A stretch of DNA of 64,000 bases, from positions 62,001 through 126,000 of the forward strand of contig JBIKJA010000003.1 of assembly GCA_044361315.1 (NCBI GenBank). The letters run 5' to 3'. A program made the translations under genes and the position numbers. The notes under the pieces were generated by a model. It did no database searches. It was not told the origin of the DNA and saw only the letters and a program-made list of their open reading frames with translations. Positions 16,398 through 25,352 of this stretch are shown here, piece by piece (the stretch's first letter is position 1; each line of letters opens with the position of its first letter). Source of the DNA: Crocinitomix sp044361315 (GTDB lineage Bacteria > Bacteroidota > Bacteroidia > Flavobacteriales_D > Crocinitomicaceae).

Positions 16398-17033
16398 ATG
16401 TCAATAGTAGGATCAAAATTTCCAAATATCTCGGTAAATGCGATTAACCAAATGGGAGATACTTTCCAATTAAATGTGTTGGAAGAAGCAGTAAAAAACA
16501 AAAAGAAGGTACTTTTATTTTGGTATCCAAAGGATTTTACATTTGTATGTCCAACTGAATTGCACGCGTTTCAAGCAGCTTTAGACGAATTTACCAAAAG
16601 AAACACGCTAGTAATTGGGGCTTCTGTTGATTCAGCTGAAGTTCATTTTGCTTGGTTAAACACACCAAAAGATCAAGGAGGAATTGAAGGAGTAACGTAT
16701 CCTTTGATCGCTGATACAAACAGAAATTTATCGTATGCATTGGATATTTTAGACGGGATCGAAACGTATGATGATGACACGGATGAATACATGATAGAAG
16801 GGGATAATGTAACGTATCGCGCTACCTATATTTTAGATGAAGAAGGAACAGTATTCCACGAAAGCATTAACCACATGCCACTTGGAAGAAATGTAAATGA
16901 ATACCTTCGTTTAATCGATGCGTTAACGCATTTACAAAAGCATGGTGAAGTTTGTCCTGCAAACTGGGAAGAAGGAAAAGATGCTATGCAAGCAAATCGT
17001 GATGGTGTAGCTTCTTACCTTGCTTCACATTAA
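16398..17033 (+). CDS. Typical 2-Cys peroxiredoxin (AhpC/TSA family)
   Basis: A 211-residue thiol peroxidase that reduces hydrogen peroxide and organic peroxides. The peroxidatic motif is PKDFTFVCPTE with Cys51, and the resolving Cys is Cys186 in EVCPANW near the C-terminus; the active-site Arg is in the YRATYILDEEG region. It is followed after 10 bases by a thioredoxin gene that could be its direct electron donor, and then by a DUF6952 gene. Confidence 0.93.
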   Translation: MSIVGSKFPNISVNAINQMGDTFQLNVLEEAVKNKKKVLLFWYPKDFTFVCPTELHAFQAALDEFTKRNTLVIGASVDSAEVHFAWLNTPKDQGGIEGVTYPLIADTNRNLSYALDILDGIETYDDDTDEYMIEGDNVTYRATYILDEEGTVFHESINHMPLGRNVNEYLRLIDALTHLQKHGEVCPANWEEGKDAMQANRDGVASYLASH

Positions 17034-17043
17034 TTTTAAACGA

Positions 17044-17358
17044 ATGGTACAAGAACTAACATCAGATAATTTGGCAACCTTGATTACGGAAAACGAAAGA
17101 GTGTTTGTCCAATTTTCGGCGGGTTGGTGTGGCAATTGTCGCATCATGAAACCAAAATTTAAACATTTCGCTACCGAAAATGAAAATGCAACTTTTTTAG
17201 TTGTCGATGCAGAGCAATTTCCGGAATCACGAAAATTAGCAAATGTGGATAATTTACCAACGTTTGCTGCGTTTAAAAATGGTCAGCTAATTGGTCAAGT
17301 TCAAACTAATAAAACTGAAATCCTTAAAACGTTTATCGATGAGGCTGCCGCTAATTAA
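17044..17358 (+). CDS. Cytoplasmic thioredoxin-family protein
   Basis: A 104-residue single thioredoxin domain with redox motif WCGNC (about 28-32) and cis-proline in DNLPTFAAF. No signal peptide. The start is placed at 17044 (MVQELTSDN); an in-frame ATG at 17020 would overlap the peroxiredoxin end and add residues foreign to the fold. CGNC replaces the standard CGPC, which usually shifts redox potential. It probably recycles the upstream peroxiredoxin. Confidence 0.85.
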   Translation: MVQELTSDNLATLITENERVFVQFSAGWCGNCRIMKPKFKHFATENENATFLVVDAEQFPESRKLANVDNLPTFAAFKNGQLIGQVQTNKTEILKTFIDEAAAN

Positions 17359-17599
17359 AAAAATTGGAGAATTTATCGAAGAAAAGGATCAAGATTTTGT
17401 GCTTGAAACCATCGAGACACTCGAAATGTTATCTGAAATTCAATCATTAAAAGATGAAGAATTGGATGTGATAGGAGAATTGATTTCAAACCTTTATGGT
17501 GCCATTGAAGTTCAAAAATTAATCGACTCGGGTGTTCCTAAAAAAGACGCACTTAATCAATTTATGAAAAGGGTGGTAGGAAGTATCGACAAAGGTTAA
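17339..17599 (+). CDS. DUF6952-family small acidic protein
   Basis: An 86-residue helical, acidic protein (MRLPLIKKIGEFIEEKDQDF, ELDVIGELISNLYGAIEVQ, ALNQFMKRVVGSID). I recognise it as the flavobacterial family DUF6952, regularly found after a thioredoxin gene. Its start overlaps the end of the thioredoxin gene by 20 bases; a longer in-frame start at 17291 lies inside that gene and is unlikely. Function unknown; association with thiol redox is by context only. Confidence 0.75.
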   Translation: MRLPLIKKIGEFIEEKDQDFVLETIETLEMLSEIQSLKDEELDVIGELISNLYGAIEVQKLIDSGVPKKDALNQFMKRVVGSIDKG

Positions 17600-17621
17600 A
17601 GTCAAATTCCATTTAAAACCT

Positions 17622-17658
17622 AAAAGGCATTTTCGCATTGGTGAGGATGCCTTTTTTT
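17622..17658 (+). terminator. Terminator of the peroxiredoxin operon
   Basis: AAAAGGCAT / ATGCCTTTT stem with a 16-base loop and a run of T on the plus strand. Confidence 0.8.
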
Positions 17659-18107
17659 GTAGAATTAGTTCTAGTTAAAACGATGTGGCGAAAATACGCT
17701 TAACATTATTTTAATTGGCTGCTAAATACAATTGATTGATTCCGTAAATCGAAAGAATACGGTTATTCCGTCAAATTTTAATAAAAATCTGGATGGTAAT
17801 TTAGAGTCGAACTGAGTTTTTAAGTGACATCTCGGCTTTTTTTAACGACTAGATCGCCGACAATAAGAAGTCATTTGGTGGATAAAATAGGCGAATAATC
17901 CGATTTTAGTTTCAATCTACCGAAAAAAGGATTGAAAAGATTTGGGCGTTGTTTTTTTATTAAAAACTTATATCACGTGTAGGTTTTGCTATACGAATAG
18001 GCAAAAAGCTTGGCAGATAGAAAGAGTAGAAGCAACATTTTTTGAATAAGTTTTGGGTTAATGAGAATGCTTAGAAAATCTATCTACCTCTTTTTTTTGA
18101 AAAGAAG
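17659..18107. other. Gene-free stretch
   Basis: About 450 bases between convergent transcription units with stops in every frame. A GGGCGTT at 17942-17948 hints at the start of another structured repeat, but the conserved cores are not found after it. No RNA gene is seen. Confidence 0.45.
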
Positions 18108-18848
18108 CTAAATTTCTAAAAAATCACTTTTTAAAATCCAACCTACATTTCCATTGACACCTACTTCATGCCATGTTTCGTTCGAACGTAACAAGTCAAC
18201 TTTGGTGCCTTCGTGCAGTTTAAAGGAAGATGGCGCAGTTTCTGAAGGGGCGTTTCGAATTTCAACAAATTCAGAAATAATTACACCATTCATGCGCTCT
18301 ACCACATTTTTTTGGTTAAAATAGGAAATAATCACTACAGCAAGCAAACCAAAAAGGGAGGCAAAGCTAAAAGTTAAGCTAGTATTTTTTACCTTTTGAG
18401 ATTTTGAAGTAAAAAATAGGAATAATACAATCGAAAACAATACACTCAACAAAATGCTGATGTAGGCCCAAAAATTAATCCCAAAGCGAAATAGGAAGAA
18501 TTTTAGCCAATAGGTGATCCCCGTATTTTCCAATTCCAATTTATCATATGTTTGGGCGTTGACAAATTCTAAATTTAATTGTGCATTCGTGTGCGAAGGA
18601 TCGATTTTTAAAGCGCGCTCATACGCCCAAATGGAATGTCCTAAATCACCTAATTTATAATAAGAATTCCCTAAATTATAATACAACGAACTAGACATTT
18701 TGTCGGTAGCCACTATTTTTGAATAAGCTACTACGGCCGCTTCATAATCTCCAGCAGCATAAGCGGTGTTTCCTTGAACAAAACTGCTGTCTTGACAGCT
18801 ACCACCAATCGAAATAAAAGAAACTAAAAATAATAAAATCAATTTCAT
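18108..18848 (-). CDS. batE: BatE: TPR and SH3-like protein of the aerotolerance operon
   Basis: A 246-residue protein with a signal peptide or lipobox-like start (FISIGGSC), two TPR units (FVQGNTAYAAGDYEAAVVAYSKIV, LYYNLGNSYYKLGDLGHSIWAYERAL), two transmembrane helices (about 117-140, 150-172) and a C-terminal bacterial SH3-like domain (VEIRNAPSETAPSSFKLHEGTKVDLL, WHEVGVNGNVGWI). This is the BatE architecture. It is the last gene of the operon and follows batD by one base. Confidence 0.88.
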   Translation of the reverse strand: MKLILLFLVSFISIGGSCQDSSFVQGNTAYAAGDYEAAVVAYSKIVATDKMSSSLYYNLGNSYYKLGDLGHSIWAYERALKIDPSHTNAQLNLEFVNAQTYDKLELENTGITYWLKFFLFRFGINFWAYISILLSVLFSIVLFLFFTSKSQKVKNTSLTFSFASLFGLLAVVIISYFNQKNVVERMNGVIISEFVEIRNAPSETAPSSFKLHEGTKVDLLRSNETWHEVGVNGNVGWILKSDFLEI

Positions 18849-18849
18849 C

Positions 18850-20547
18850 TTAAATTTTTTTATCTAAGTCCAACAGTAATTCTTCCGTTTTATTGACGGT
18901 TTGCACTAAGTTTTCGTGGGCAATAGGCGCATATTGTCCCAGTTCAATCGTATTCCAAATCTTATTAAAATGCTGGATGCTAATTTGAGAAACTGAAATG
19001 CTTTCCAAGCGCGCTGCAATATTTTTTTGCGATAATTCGGACAAGCCCATGTTAAATTTCGCCTTAAAAAAGGTGTTTAAGATGGTTTGTAAAAGTTTTA
19101 ATGCCTTTGTGTCTTCGCCATCACTTACCAATTTGCGAACATCTTTTAAAGCCGCTTGTGCAATTTTTATATTCTTTTTTTGTTGAATTTTCAGCAATTC
19201 GTCTTCAGATAAATTTTCTTTTTTTCGTTTGAAGAAAATGAAGAAAACAGCTAAGAACAAAGGGGAAATTAAGGCCGAATAATAACCAATCGTCCCAAAG
19301 AAAAAATCTTCTTTCTCGAATAATGGATCATTGAATTCGTCGATGTAAAGAATGTCTGTTTGAACGGTGTCAATCGGTTGTTTATCAACCTCAAGTCCTT
19401 CTCTTTTTTCGACGCTAATGTTAAAATCCTCTGTCGAAATGGTTCGTATTTGTTTGCTCTCGATGTCAAAATAGTTTAAGGTGTATTTAGGGATTTTGTA
19501 TTTTCCATGATGTTTAGGGATTAGCACAAAATTATAATCGATCGATCCTGTAATCCCAGAATTTGAAACCTTCGTTTTATCTTCAATTGTGGGGTCAAAC
19601 GTCTCAAATTCATCTGGAATTAAAAGTTCGAGAGCACCCAAATTTTGGAAATTTCCTTTTCCACTAATCCTTATTTTTAAATCAATCGCATCGCCAGTTT
19701 TAACCTCGGATTTGCTCAAAGAACTGCTCATTTCAAAGTTTCCAACCAAACCACTAAATTTATCCACATCAACTCCTGGAATTTTTTCTACTTCTACGGT
19801 CAATGTATTTGAAAAAGTTTCTTTACGGTAACGGTTAAAAAAATCTTGCTGAAAAACTAAAGACGCATAATAAGGTTCTAATGATACTTGGCCACTTCGT
19901 TGTGCATAACAAATTTCTTCACGCAAAACAACAGTGTAATAGGCCACCCCATTAATTCGTTCCATAGTTGTTTGGTAAGTTGTTCTGTCCGGATCAATAT
20001 CTTGTCTATAAATGCCTACAGCGTCTCCAAGTTCGAGTGTTTCGAAAGATTCAGGTTTAACTTTTGCATAGTATTTTAAGGTCGAGATAAAAGGCTCACC
20101 CTCATAAACTTTGCTTTTATTGGATGTTAATCGCATGAAAAAATCCTTGTCTGGATCGGCTGCGGCTTTGTTTTTAGACACCACAATTTCAATTGGTTCG
20201 GATTCAAAGCTTTCTGCATCGCAGGTCATTTTAACACTAGGAATGGTATAACTACCTTCTTTTTTCGCACGCAGCACATAAGTCCATTTATATTCAGAAA
20301 TTTGAGTACGCACATTGTTGACAATACTCACCCGATTCGACTGGGAACTAGAAGGTCCACTTACTAATTCAAGTCCTCCAAATTTTGGGGTATTTACTTT
20401 GCATTCAGCACTATTAGTAATTATTTCAAATCTAAATTGCTCAAAAGCCGCAACGGTCGTAGAGCTCACAACGGTATTAATTGTTTTCTGCGACCAGCTG
20501 TTTAAGAGGCTACCAAGGGCAATGATTAAAATTCCTATCTGCTTCAT
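18850..20547 (-). CDS. batD: BatD: large exported beta-rich membrane protein
   Basis: A 565-residue protein. The start at 20547 (MKQIGILIIALGSLLNSWSQ) gives a proper signal peptide; a 12-residue upstream extension would overlap batC. The long periplasmic part holds several beta-sandwich domains typical of BatD/Oxygen_tol (KTINTVVSSTTVAAFEQF, YTIPSVKMTC, KSEVKTGDAIDLKIRISG, SIDYNFVLIPKHHGKYKIP). One transmembrane helix follows near residue 426, and then a cytoplasmic helical tail. BatD is thought to sit with the VWA proteins BatA and BatB in the envelope; the molecular role is not settled. Confidence 0.9.
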   Translation of the reverse strand: MKQIGILIIALGSLLNSWSQKTINTVVSSTTVAAFEQFRFEIITNSAECKVNTPKFGGLELVSGPSSSQSNRVSIVNNVRTQISEYKWTYVLRAKKEGSYTIPSVKMTCDAESFESEPIEIVVSKNKAAADPDKDFFMRLTSNKSKVYEGEPFISTLKYYAKVKPESFETLELGDAVGIYRQDIDPDRTTYQTTMERINGVAYYTVVLREEICYAQRSGQVSLEPYYASLVFQQDFFNRYRKETFSNTLTVEVEKIPGVDVDKFSGLVGNFEMSSSLSKSEVKTGDAIDLKIRISGKGNFQNLGALELLIPDEFETFDPTIEDKTKVSNSGITGSIDYNFVLIPKHHGKYKIPKYTLNYFDIESKQIRTISTEDFNISVEKREGLEVDKQPIDTVQTDILYIDEFNDPLFEKEDFFFGTIGYYSALISPLFLAVFFIFFKRKKENLSEDELLKIQQKKNIKIAQAALKDVRKLVSDGEDTKALKLLQTILNTFFKAKFNMGLSELSQKNIAARLESISVSQISIQHFNKIWNTIELGQYAPIAHENLVQTVNKTEELLLDLDKKI

Positions 20548-20548
20548 T

Positions 20549-21292
20549 TTACCAATCAATTTTACCAGATGTTCCTGTTCCAACTACCTTGTCCTTGTCC
20601 AATTCGCCTTGTACTTTTTTCTCATTTCGCGCTGCAGCATCTAAAATTCGTTTGGCCTGCTCTTTTGAAATAGGTTGGCGTTTTGTACTACCATCGCCAT
20701 TTTTGTCTTTTTGATCTTTTTTGTCCTTTTCATCGTTTTGATCTTTCGGATTGTTTTGATCTTTCGGATCCTTTTGATCTTTTTGATCTTTCGGATCGTT
20801 TTTATCTTTCTGTTCGTTTTGATCCTTTTGATCTTGTTGATCTGGTGGATTTTTTTTGTCTTGTTCTTTTTTCAAAAACTGAGCGTACGCTAAGTTGTAA
20901 CGCGTTTCTTCGTCAGTTGGATTTAGTCGTAAAGCTGATTTATATGCTTCGATGGCGTCTTCTAATTTTTGATTAAAAAAATAGGCATTCCCCAAGTTGT
21001 GGTATACCCATGCTTGATCCAAATTAGTTGGAGCAAGCTCCGCGATTTGATTATAGATTTCGATTGCTTGTTCAAAATCTTTTAATCGAACATTGGTGTT
21101 TCCTAAATTAAAATTCACTTTAAAATTAAGCGGTGAATCTTCGATTGCTTTTTGATAATATATAAGGGCATCGTCATACGCTTCATTTTCGTATGCATAA
21201 TTTCCTTTAAACCAATTTTTCTTTAGTTCGTTCTGCGAAATGCCTTGAATCGATGTGATCGAAAGCAAGGCGATGGTCATAAATCGAATCAT
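20549..21292 (-). CDS. batC: BatC: TPR protein with a long charged KDQ-rich repeat tail
   Basis: A 247-residue exported protein. The start at 21292 (MIRFMTIALLSITSIQGISQ) gives a signal peptide and an ATGA overlap with batB. Residues 20-135 are three TPRs (AYENEAYDDALIYYQKAIEDSP, VRLKDFEQAIEIYNQIAELAP, YHNLGNAYFFNQKLEDAIEAYKSALRLNP). Residues about 150-205 are a low-complexity string of KDQ/KDP/KDK units, then QAKRILDAAARNEKKVQ. The repeat tail is highly charged and likely disordered. The operon order suggests a scaffold for the periplasmic complex. Confidence 0.87.
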   Translation of the reverse strand: MIRFMTIALLSITSIQGISQNELKKNWFKGNYAYENEAYDDALIYYQKAIEDSPLNFKVNFNLGNTNVRLKDFEQAIEIYNQIAELAPTNLDQAWVYHNLGNAYFFNQKLEDAIEAYKSALRLNPTDEETRYNLAYAQFLKKEQDKKNPPDQQDQKDQNEQKDKNDPKDQKDQKDPKDQNNPKDQNDEKDKKDQKDKNGDGSTKRQPISKEQAKRILDAAARNEKKVQGELDKDKVVGTGTSGKIDW

Positions 21293-22440
21293 AATCGTTG
21301 AAGTGTGTGAATAATTCCAGTTCTTCTTTCTGTAAATAAATATTCTAAGAGTAAACACAAAAGACCCAAAGCCAAAAACCATTGAAAATGATCTTTGTAA
21401 TCAGTGTATTTTTTAGACTCTATTTCAGTTTTATCAATGGCTCTGATCGCGTCCAAAAGTCCCGATAGGTTGACATAATTTCCTTGAGCGGCAGTGTATT
21501 CGCCTCCTCCAATTGTCGCCACTTCTTTTAACATTTCTTCATTTAATCGGGTGGTTACTGTATTTCCGTTATCGTCTTTTTTTAATCCTATAAATTCACC
21601 GTTTTTGTAATCAGGTATTGGTGTGCCGTTGGGTGTTCCCATTCCCACGGTATTTACAATAACTCCTTGAGATTTTGCCAATTCCGCTTGCTCAAGCGCG
21701 TTTCCTTCATGGTCTTCGCCGTCAGAAAGGACGATAATTGATTTATTGACTCCATTTTCAAAATCGAACGAAGTCATACATTTCTCAATTGCCAATCCAA
21801 TAGATGTACCCTGATTACTCATCATTTCAGGAGTGACCGAATTCAAGAAAATTTTTGCGGCGCCATAGTCTGTTGTCAAAGGCATATAAACAAAAGCATC
21901 TCCAGCAAATAATACGACACCTACTTTGTCGCCATGTAAATTATTGAATAGTTGCTCAATGGCCATTTTGGCAACGCTTAATCGATCTCGCTTAGGATCA
22001 AGATCTAAGGCTCGCATCGAATTTGAAATATCCAACGCCAACATAATTTCAATTCCCTCAGATACTGCCTTCGATGTTCCTTTACCGTATTGTGGATTTG
22101 CCAACGCAATAATTAAAAAAGCGATTGCATTTCTAAAGAAAAAGAATTTCCAAAAAGATTTAATTGAAGAAACAGGTTGTGTCAAATAGGCAAGTAGACG
22201 TTGGTCGGCTAAATTGGATAAGGTTTTATTTTTCCACAAAATGGTAAGTAAATATCCTCCAATAAGAAATGGAATTACAGCCAATCCCCAAAGAAATATC
22301 GGATTTTCAAATCGGAATGCTTCTACTCTTTCCAATAAGAAATAGTACAGGCCGAAAAAACTAGTCCAAAAAATTGCTTCCCAAATTAGAATCGCAACTA
22401 AGATTGTTTTTAAATGATATTTATATAAACTCAACTCCAT
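21289..22440 (-). CDS. batB: BatB: membrane-anchored von Willebrand A protein
   Basis: A 383-residue protein with two N-terminal transmembrane helices, a VWA domain with MIDAS motif ALDISNSM (about 145-152) and later Thr and Asp ligands (LTTDYGAAK, VLSDGEDHEG), and a C-terminal transmembrane helix (WFLALGLLCLLLEYLF). The ATG at 22440 overlaps the batA stop as TGATG. In Bacteroides the bat operon is linked to aerotolerance, and in other bacteria to envelope stress. Confidence 0.9.
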   Translation of the reverse strand: MELSLYKYHLKTILVAILIWEAIFWTSFFGLYYFLLERVEAFRFENPIFLWGLAVIPFLIGGYLLTILWKNKTLSNLADQRLLAYLTQPVSSIKSFWKFFFFRNAIAFLIIALANPQYGKGTSKAVSEGIEIMLALDISNSMRALDLDPKRDRLSVAKMAIEQLFNNLHGDKVGVVLFAGDAFVYMPLTTDYGAAKIFLNSVTPEMMSNQGTSIGLAIEKCMTSFDFENGVNKSIIVLSDGEDHEGNALEQAELAKSQGVIVNTVGMGTPNGTPIPDYKNGEFIGLKKDDNGNTVTTRLNEEMLKEVATIGGGEYTAAQGNYVNLSGLLDAIRAIDKTEIESKKYTDYKDHFQWFLALGLLCLLLEYLFTERRTGIIHTLQRL

Positions 22441-23477
22441 CACGGGATACTTTTCAAAATAGTATTGGAAATAATTTTAGAGGTAATAATAAAAATCAAC
22501 GCCCAAACAAGAAACGAATAGAATTTTTCAGGTGGATCCGTTTTAAATTCTAAGACCTTCACTTTTGATTTTTCTAACTTGTCTATTTCTTTATAAATTC
22601 CAGACAATTCTTCTTTGTTTTGAGCTCTAAAATATTTTGTACCAGTGATATTAGCAATCTCAGTTAATAATTCTTCATCAATTTCAACGGGCACATTTTG
22701 CATAATTGTTCCAAACAAAGAAGGCACAGGATAAGGTGCCATACCCTCTTGACCAACCCCAATCGTATAAATCCGAATGCCATATTCTTTTGCAATTTGA
22801 GCAGCGGTGATTGGATCAACTTCACCTGAATTATTTACACCATCTGTCAATAAAATAATTACTTTACTTTTGGTATCATTTGATTTTAAGCGATTAATCG
22901 CCGTTAAAATTCCAGTGCCTATTGCAGTACCTTGTGCCACCATTCCTGTTTGAACTGTTTCAAAAGCAGCCATCAATAAATCATGATCTGTTGTCAAAGG
23001 AACTTTTGTATACGCCTCACCTTCGTATAATACCAATCCGATCCGATCAGAGGGACGTTCTTTTATAAAATCAATCGCTACAGCTTTCGCAGCTTCCAAT
23101 CGATTTGGTTTAAAATCTTCTGCGAGCATACTTCCAGAGACGTCCATTGCCATTACAATATCAATTCCTTCGATGTTTTTTTTCTTGAACTCATCAATGT
23201 CTTTGTCGTCGTGCGGGCGAGCCAAGGCTAGAATTAAGAGCGACAAGCCTATCAATAAAAATAAAAAGTTAAGGTGTCTAAAAAAGGCAATAAAATTAAA
23301 GCCATTATTTTTGAAACTTTGAAGCGATGAAAAATTAACGCGATGAAAGTTAGAGGACAAATTTTCGCGTTTCAAATACCAAAAAATCAACAGGGGTATG
23401 ATTAAAAATAACCATAAAACCTGTTTATACACAAAGGTATAACTGAATAAAGCGACATCGAACAAACTAATTTCCAT
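22440..23477 (-). CDS. batA: BatA: membrane-anchored von Willebrand A protein
   Basis: A 345-residue protein: two N-terminal transmembrane helices (about 20-35, 67-86), a VWA domain beginning at 105 with perfect MIDAS DVSGS (Asp112-Ser116), LTTDHDLLMAAF and ILLTDGVNNSGE, and a C-terminal transmembrane anchor. A conserved metal site implies Mg-dependent protein binding. It overlaps its upstream neighbour by 11 bases and is paired with batB as a likely heterodimer. Confidence 0.9.
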   Translation of the reverse strand: MEISLFDVALFSYTFVYKQVLWLFLIIPLLIFWYLKRENLSSNFHRVNFSSLQSFKNNGFNFIAFFRHLNFLFLLIGLSLLILALARPHDDKDIDEFKKKNIEGIDIVMAMDVSGSMLAEDFKPNRLEAAKAVAIDFIKERPSDRIGLVLYEGEAYTKVPLTTDHDLLMAAFETVQTGMVAQGTAIGTGILTAINRLKSNDTKSKVIILLTDGVNNSGEVDPITAAQIAKEYGIRIYTIGVGQEGMAPYPVPSLFGTIMQNVPVEIDEELLTEIANITGTKYFRAQNKEELSGIYKEIDKLEKSKVKVLEFKTDPPEKFYSFLVWALIFIITSKIISNTILKSIP

Positions 23478-24408
23478 CTTTCACCTTTTCGATTTCTTTG
23501 GTTCGATTTACAAAGTCAATTGATTTATTCAAATAAGCAAATGCATCATCTTCGCTGGGTGTAAACTTTGCGAATTTTACCATATCTGCTTCTTTCAAAA
23601 TCATTTTTAAATATTCTTTGTCGCTTTCACTAATGGAGGCAGACTTTAATTCAGAGATAATTTCACGGGTAGTTTTTTCCATAGCGTGAATGGAAAATCT
23701 ATTTTCTAGATAGGTACGAATTGTGTCTGTTAGTTCGGAATAATACAATTTTTTCTCTTTATTTTTCCAGCCTTCTTCGGCTAGCAATTTTTTAAGTGCA
23801 TCTAATGCTAAAATATGTGCTGGAATAATTTCTTCTTCCTCTTCGACTTCTTCCACCGGTTTTTTCCAGAAATATCGCCAAATGAAAAATCCTAAAATCA
23901 AAGCAAGAACAAGAATAATCCAATTCCAATTAGATTTTACCCAATCGCTAGCCCTTTCCGATAAAGGATAGTCAAGCGTGTAAATAGGTTTAATATCGGT
24001 AATTCCTTTACTTGTATCTACTTCAACCGTCTCAATCATCAAATCAAGCGAATTTGTGTAATAAGTCGAATCACCCATTTTAATTTCTTGAGCTGGAATT
24101 GCATAGTCACCTTCTTCGAAAACGGTAATCACCAAGTTTTGTTCACGTTGAAAAGTGGAGGTTGCAGAGTCGATAAGGATTTCTTGATCGATTGATTTTT
24201 TAACAATTTCAATCTCATCAGTGAGGTTGCCTTCGTAATTCGGCCAGACAATTAATGCTGTACCATTTGGATTTTGATAAGTAAAATAAAGATGTAAAAC
24301 AGTTTGTTCGCCAATGCGCATAGCCGATCTATCCAAAGAGATCTTCGCTTCTTGTCCAACAGCGAAACAAGAAATTGCCAAAAGTGCTATGGTAATAATT
24401 GATTTCAA
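23467..24408 (-). CDS. DUF4381-like membrane protein of the bat operon
   Basis: A 313-residue protein with a signal peptide (ITIALLAISCFAVGQE), a periplasmic beta-rich domain (EAKISLDRSAMRIGEQTVLHL, FEEGDYAIPAQEIKMG) of about 150 residues, one transmembrane helix near 165-183 (WIILVLALILGFFIWRYFW) and a cytoplasmic helical tail after an acidic run (EEVEEEEEI). The tail (LDALKKLLAEEGWKNKEKKLYYSELTDTIRTYLE) resembles DUF4381, always found with DUF58/BatA genes. It overlaps both neighbours. Confidence 0.8.
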   Translation of the reverse strand: MKSIITIALLAISCFAVGQEAKISLDRSAMRIGEQTVLHLYFTYQNPNGTALIVWPNYEGNLTDEIEIVKKSIDQEILIDSATSTFQREQNLVITVFEEGDYAIPAQEIKMGDSTYYTNSLDLMIETVEVDTSKGITDIKPIYTLDYPLSERASDWVKSNWNWIILVLALILGFFIWRYFWKKPVEEVEEEEEIIPAHILALDALKKLLAEEGWKNKEKKLYYSELTDTIRTYLENRFSIHAMEKTTREIISELKSASISESDKEYLKMILKEADMVKFAKFTPSEDDAFAYLNKSIDFVNRTKEIEKVKDGN

Positions 24409-25271
24409 CCGCGTTTGTTAAATAAGTTCATTAATGGTTTGATATAGTCCTGATCTGTGTGAATTTCCGTAAAATCAGTTTTAGATTTTCTGAAAATTTG
24501 TCGAATTCGCTCGTCATTTTCTTGGGTAAGAACTTTGTATTTATCACGCACTCGTTTTGACGAAGTGTTTACCCATCTTGCTTCACCTGTTTCAAGATCA
24601 ATTAATTTAGCTACCCCAATCTTTGGTAATTCGTTTTCCGCTTGATCCCTTACTTTTAACGCCACAACGTCATGTTTGCGAGAGGCAATTTTTAAGGCGT
24701 ATTCAAAATTTTGGTCCATAAAATCAGACAAGATAAAAGCGATACTTTTTTTCTTAATCATTTGGGTAAAGTACTTCAAAGACACTCCAATATTGGTAGC
24801 TGTTCCTGTTGGTTCAAAATTAATCAGTTCACGAATAATTTGTAGGATGTGAGATTTTCCCTTTTTAGGAGGAATAAACTTTTCTATTTTATCTGAAAAA
24901 AGAATCAATCCAATTTGATCGTTATTTGAAACAGCCGAAAAAGCCAAAACGGCACACAATTCGGTAATCGTTTCACGTTTTAGTTGATTTTTTGTTCCAA
25001 ACATCCCCGAAGCCGAAATATCAACAATTAGCATTACGGTCAGTTGTCGTTCTTCCTCAAACATCTTCACATAAGGCTCATTGAATCGAGCTGTTACATT
25101 CCAATCAATGGTACGAATTTCGTCCCCAACTGCATATTCACGTACTTCACTAAATGCCATCCCTCTCCCCTTAAAGGCGGTATGATATTCACCTGAAAAA
25201 ATCTGATTGGACAAGTGTTTTGTCTTAATTTCGATTTTTCGGACTTTTTTTATGAGTTCTTTCGTTTCCAA
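24405..25271 (-). CDS. DUF58 (VWA-like) protein
   Basis: A 288-residue cytoplasmic protein with the DUF58 core GRGMAFSEVREYAVGDEIRTIDWNVTAR... (about 36-62) and a divergent VWA fold with the MIDAS-like VDISASG. It has no transmembrane segment, unlike BatA/BatB. DUF58 proteins almost always occur beside MoxR ATPases, which are thought to act on them as chaperones. Here moxR is 81 bases upstream, in the same direction. Confidence 0.88.
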   Translation of the reverse strand: METKELIKKVRKIEIKTKHLSNQIFSGEYHTAFKGRGMAFSEVREYAVGDEIRTIDWNVTARFNEPYVKMFEEERQLTVMLIVDISASGMFGTKNQLKRETITELCAVLAFSAVSNNDQIGLILFSDKIEKFIPPKKGKSHILQIIRELINFEPTGTATNIGVSLKYFTQMIKKKSIAFILSDFMDQNFEYALKIASRKHDVVALKVRDQAENELPKIGVAKLIDLETGEARWVNTSSKRVRDKYKVLTQENDERIRQIFRKSKTDFTEIHTDQDYIKPLMNLFNKRG

Positions 25272-25352
25272 CTTAAAATAATTGATTCAATGATGAAATC
25301 CTTGATTCGTTGCACTTTTGAAATGACGATTGACAGTTGAATGTTTGATCAA

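Noticed and set aside
17942..18020. Possible sixth copy of the structured repeat (GGGCGTT at 17942)
   Set aside because: Neither conserved core nor the second hairpin can be found after it.
20675..20976. Plus-strand frames rich in Phe/Leu/Ile over batC
   Set aside because: They are the antisense reading of the KDQ-repeat tail.
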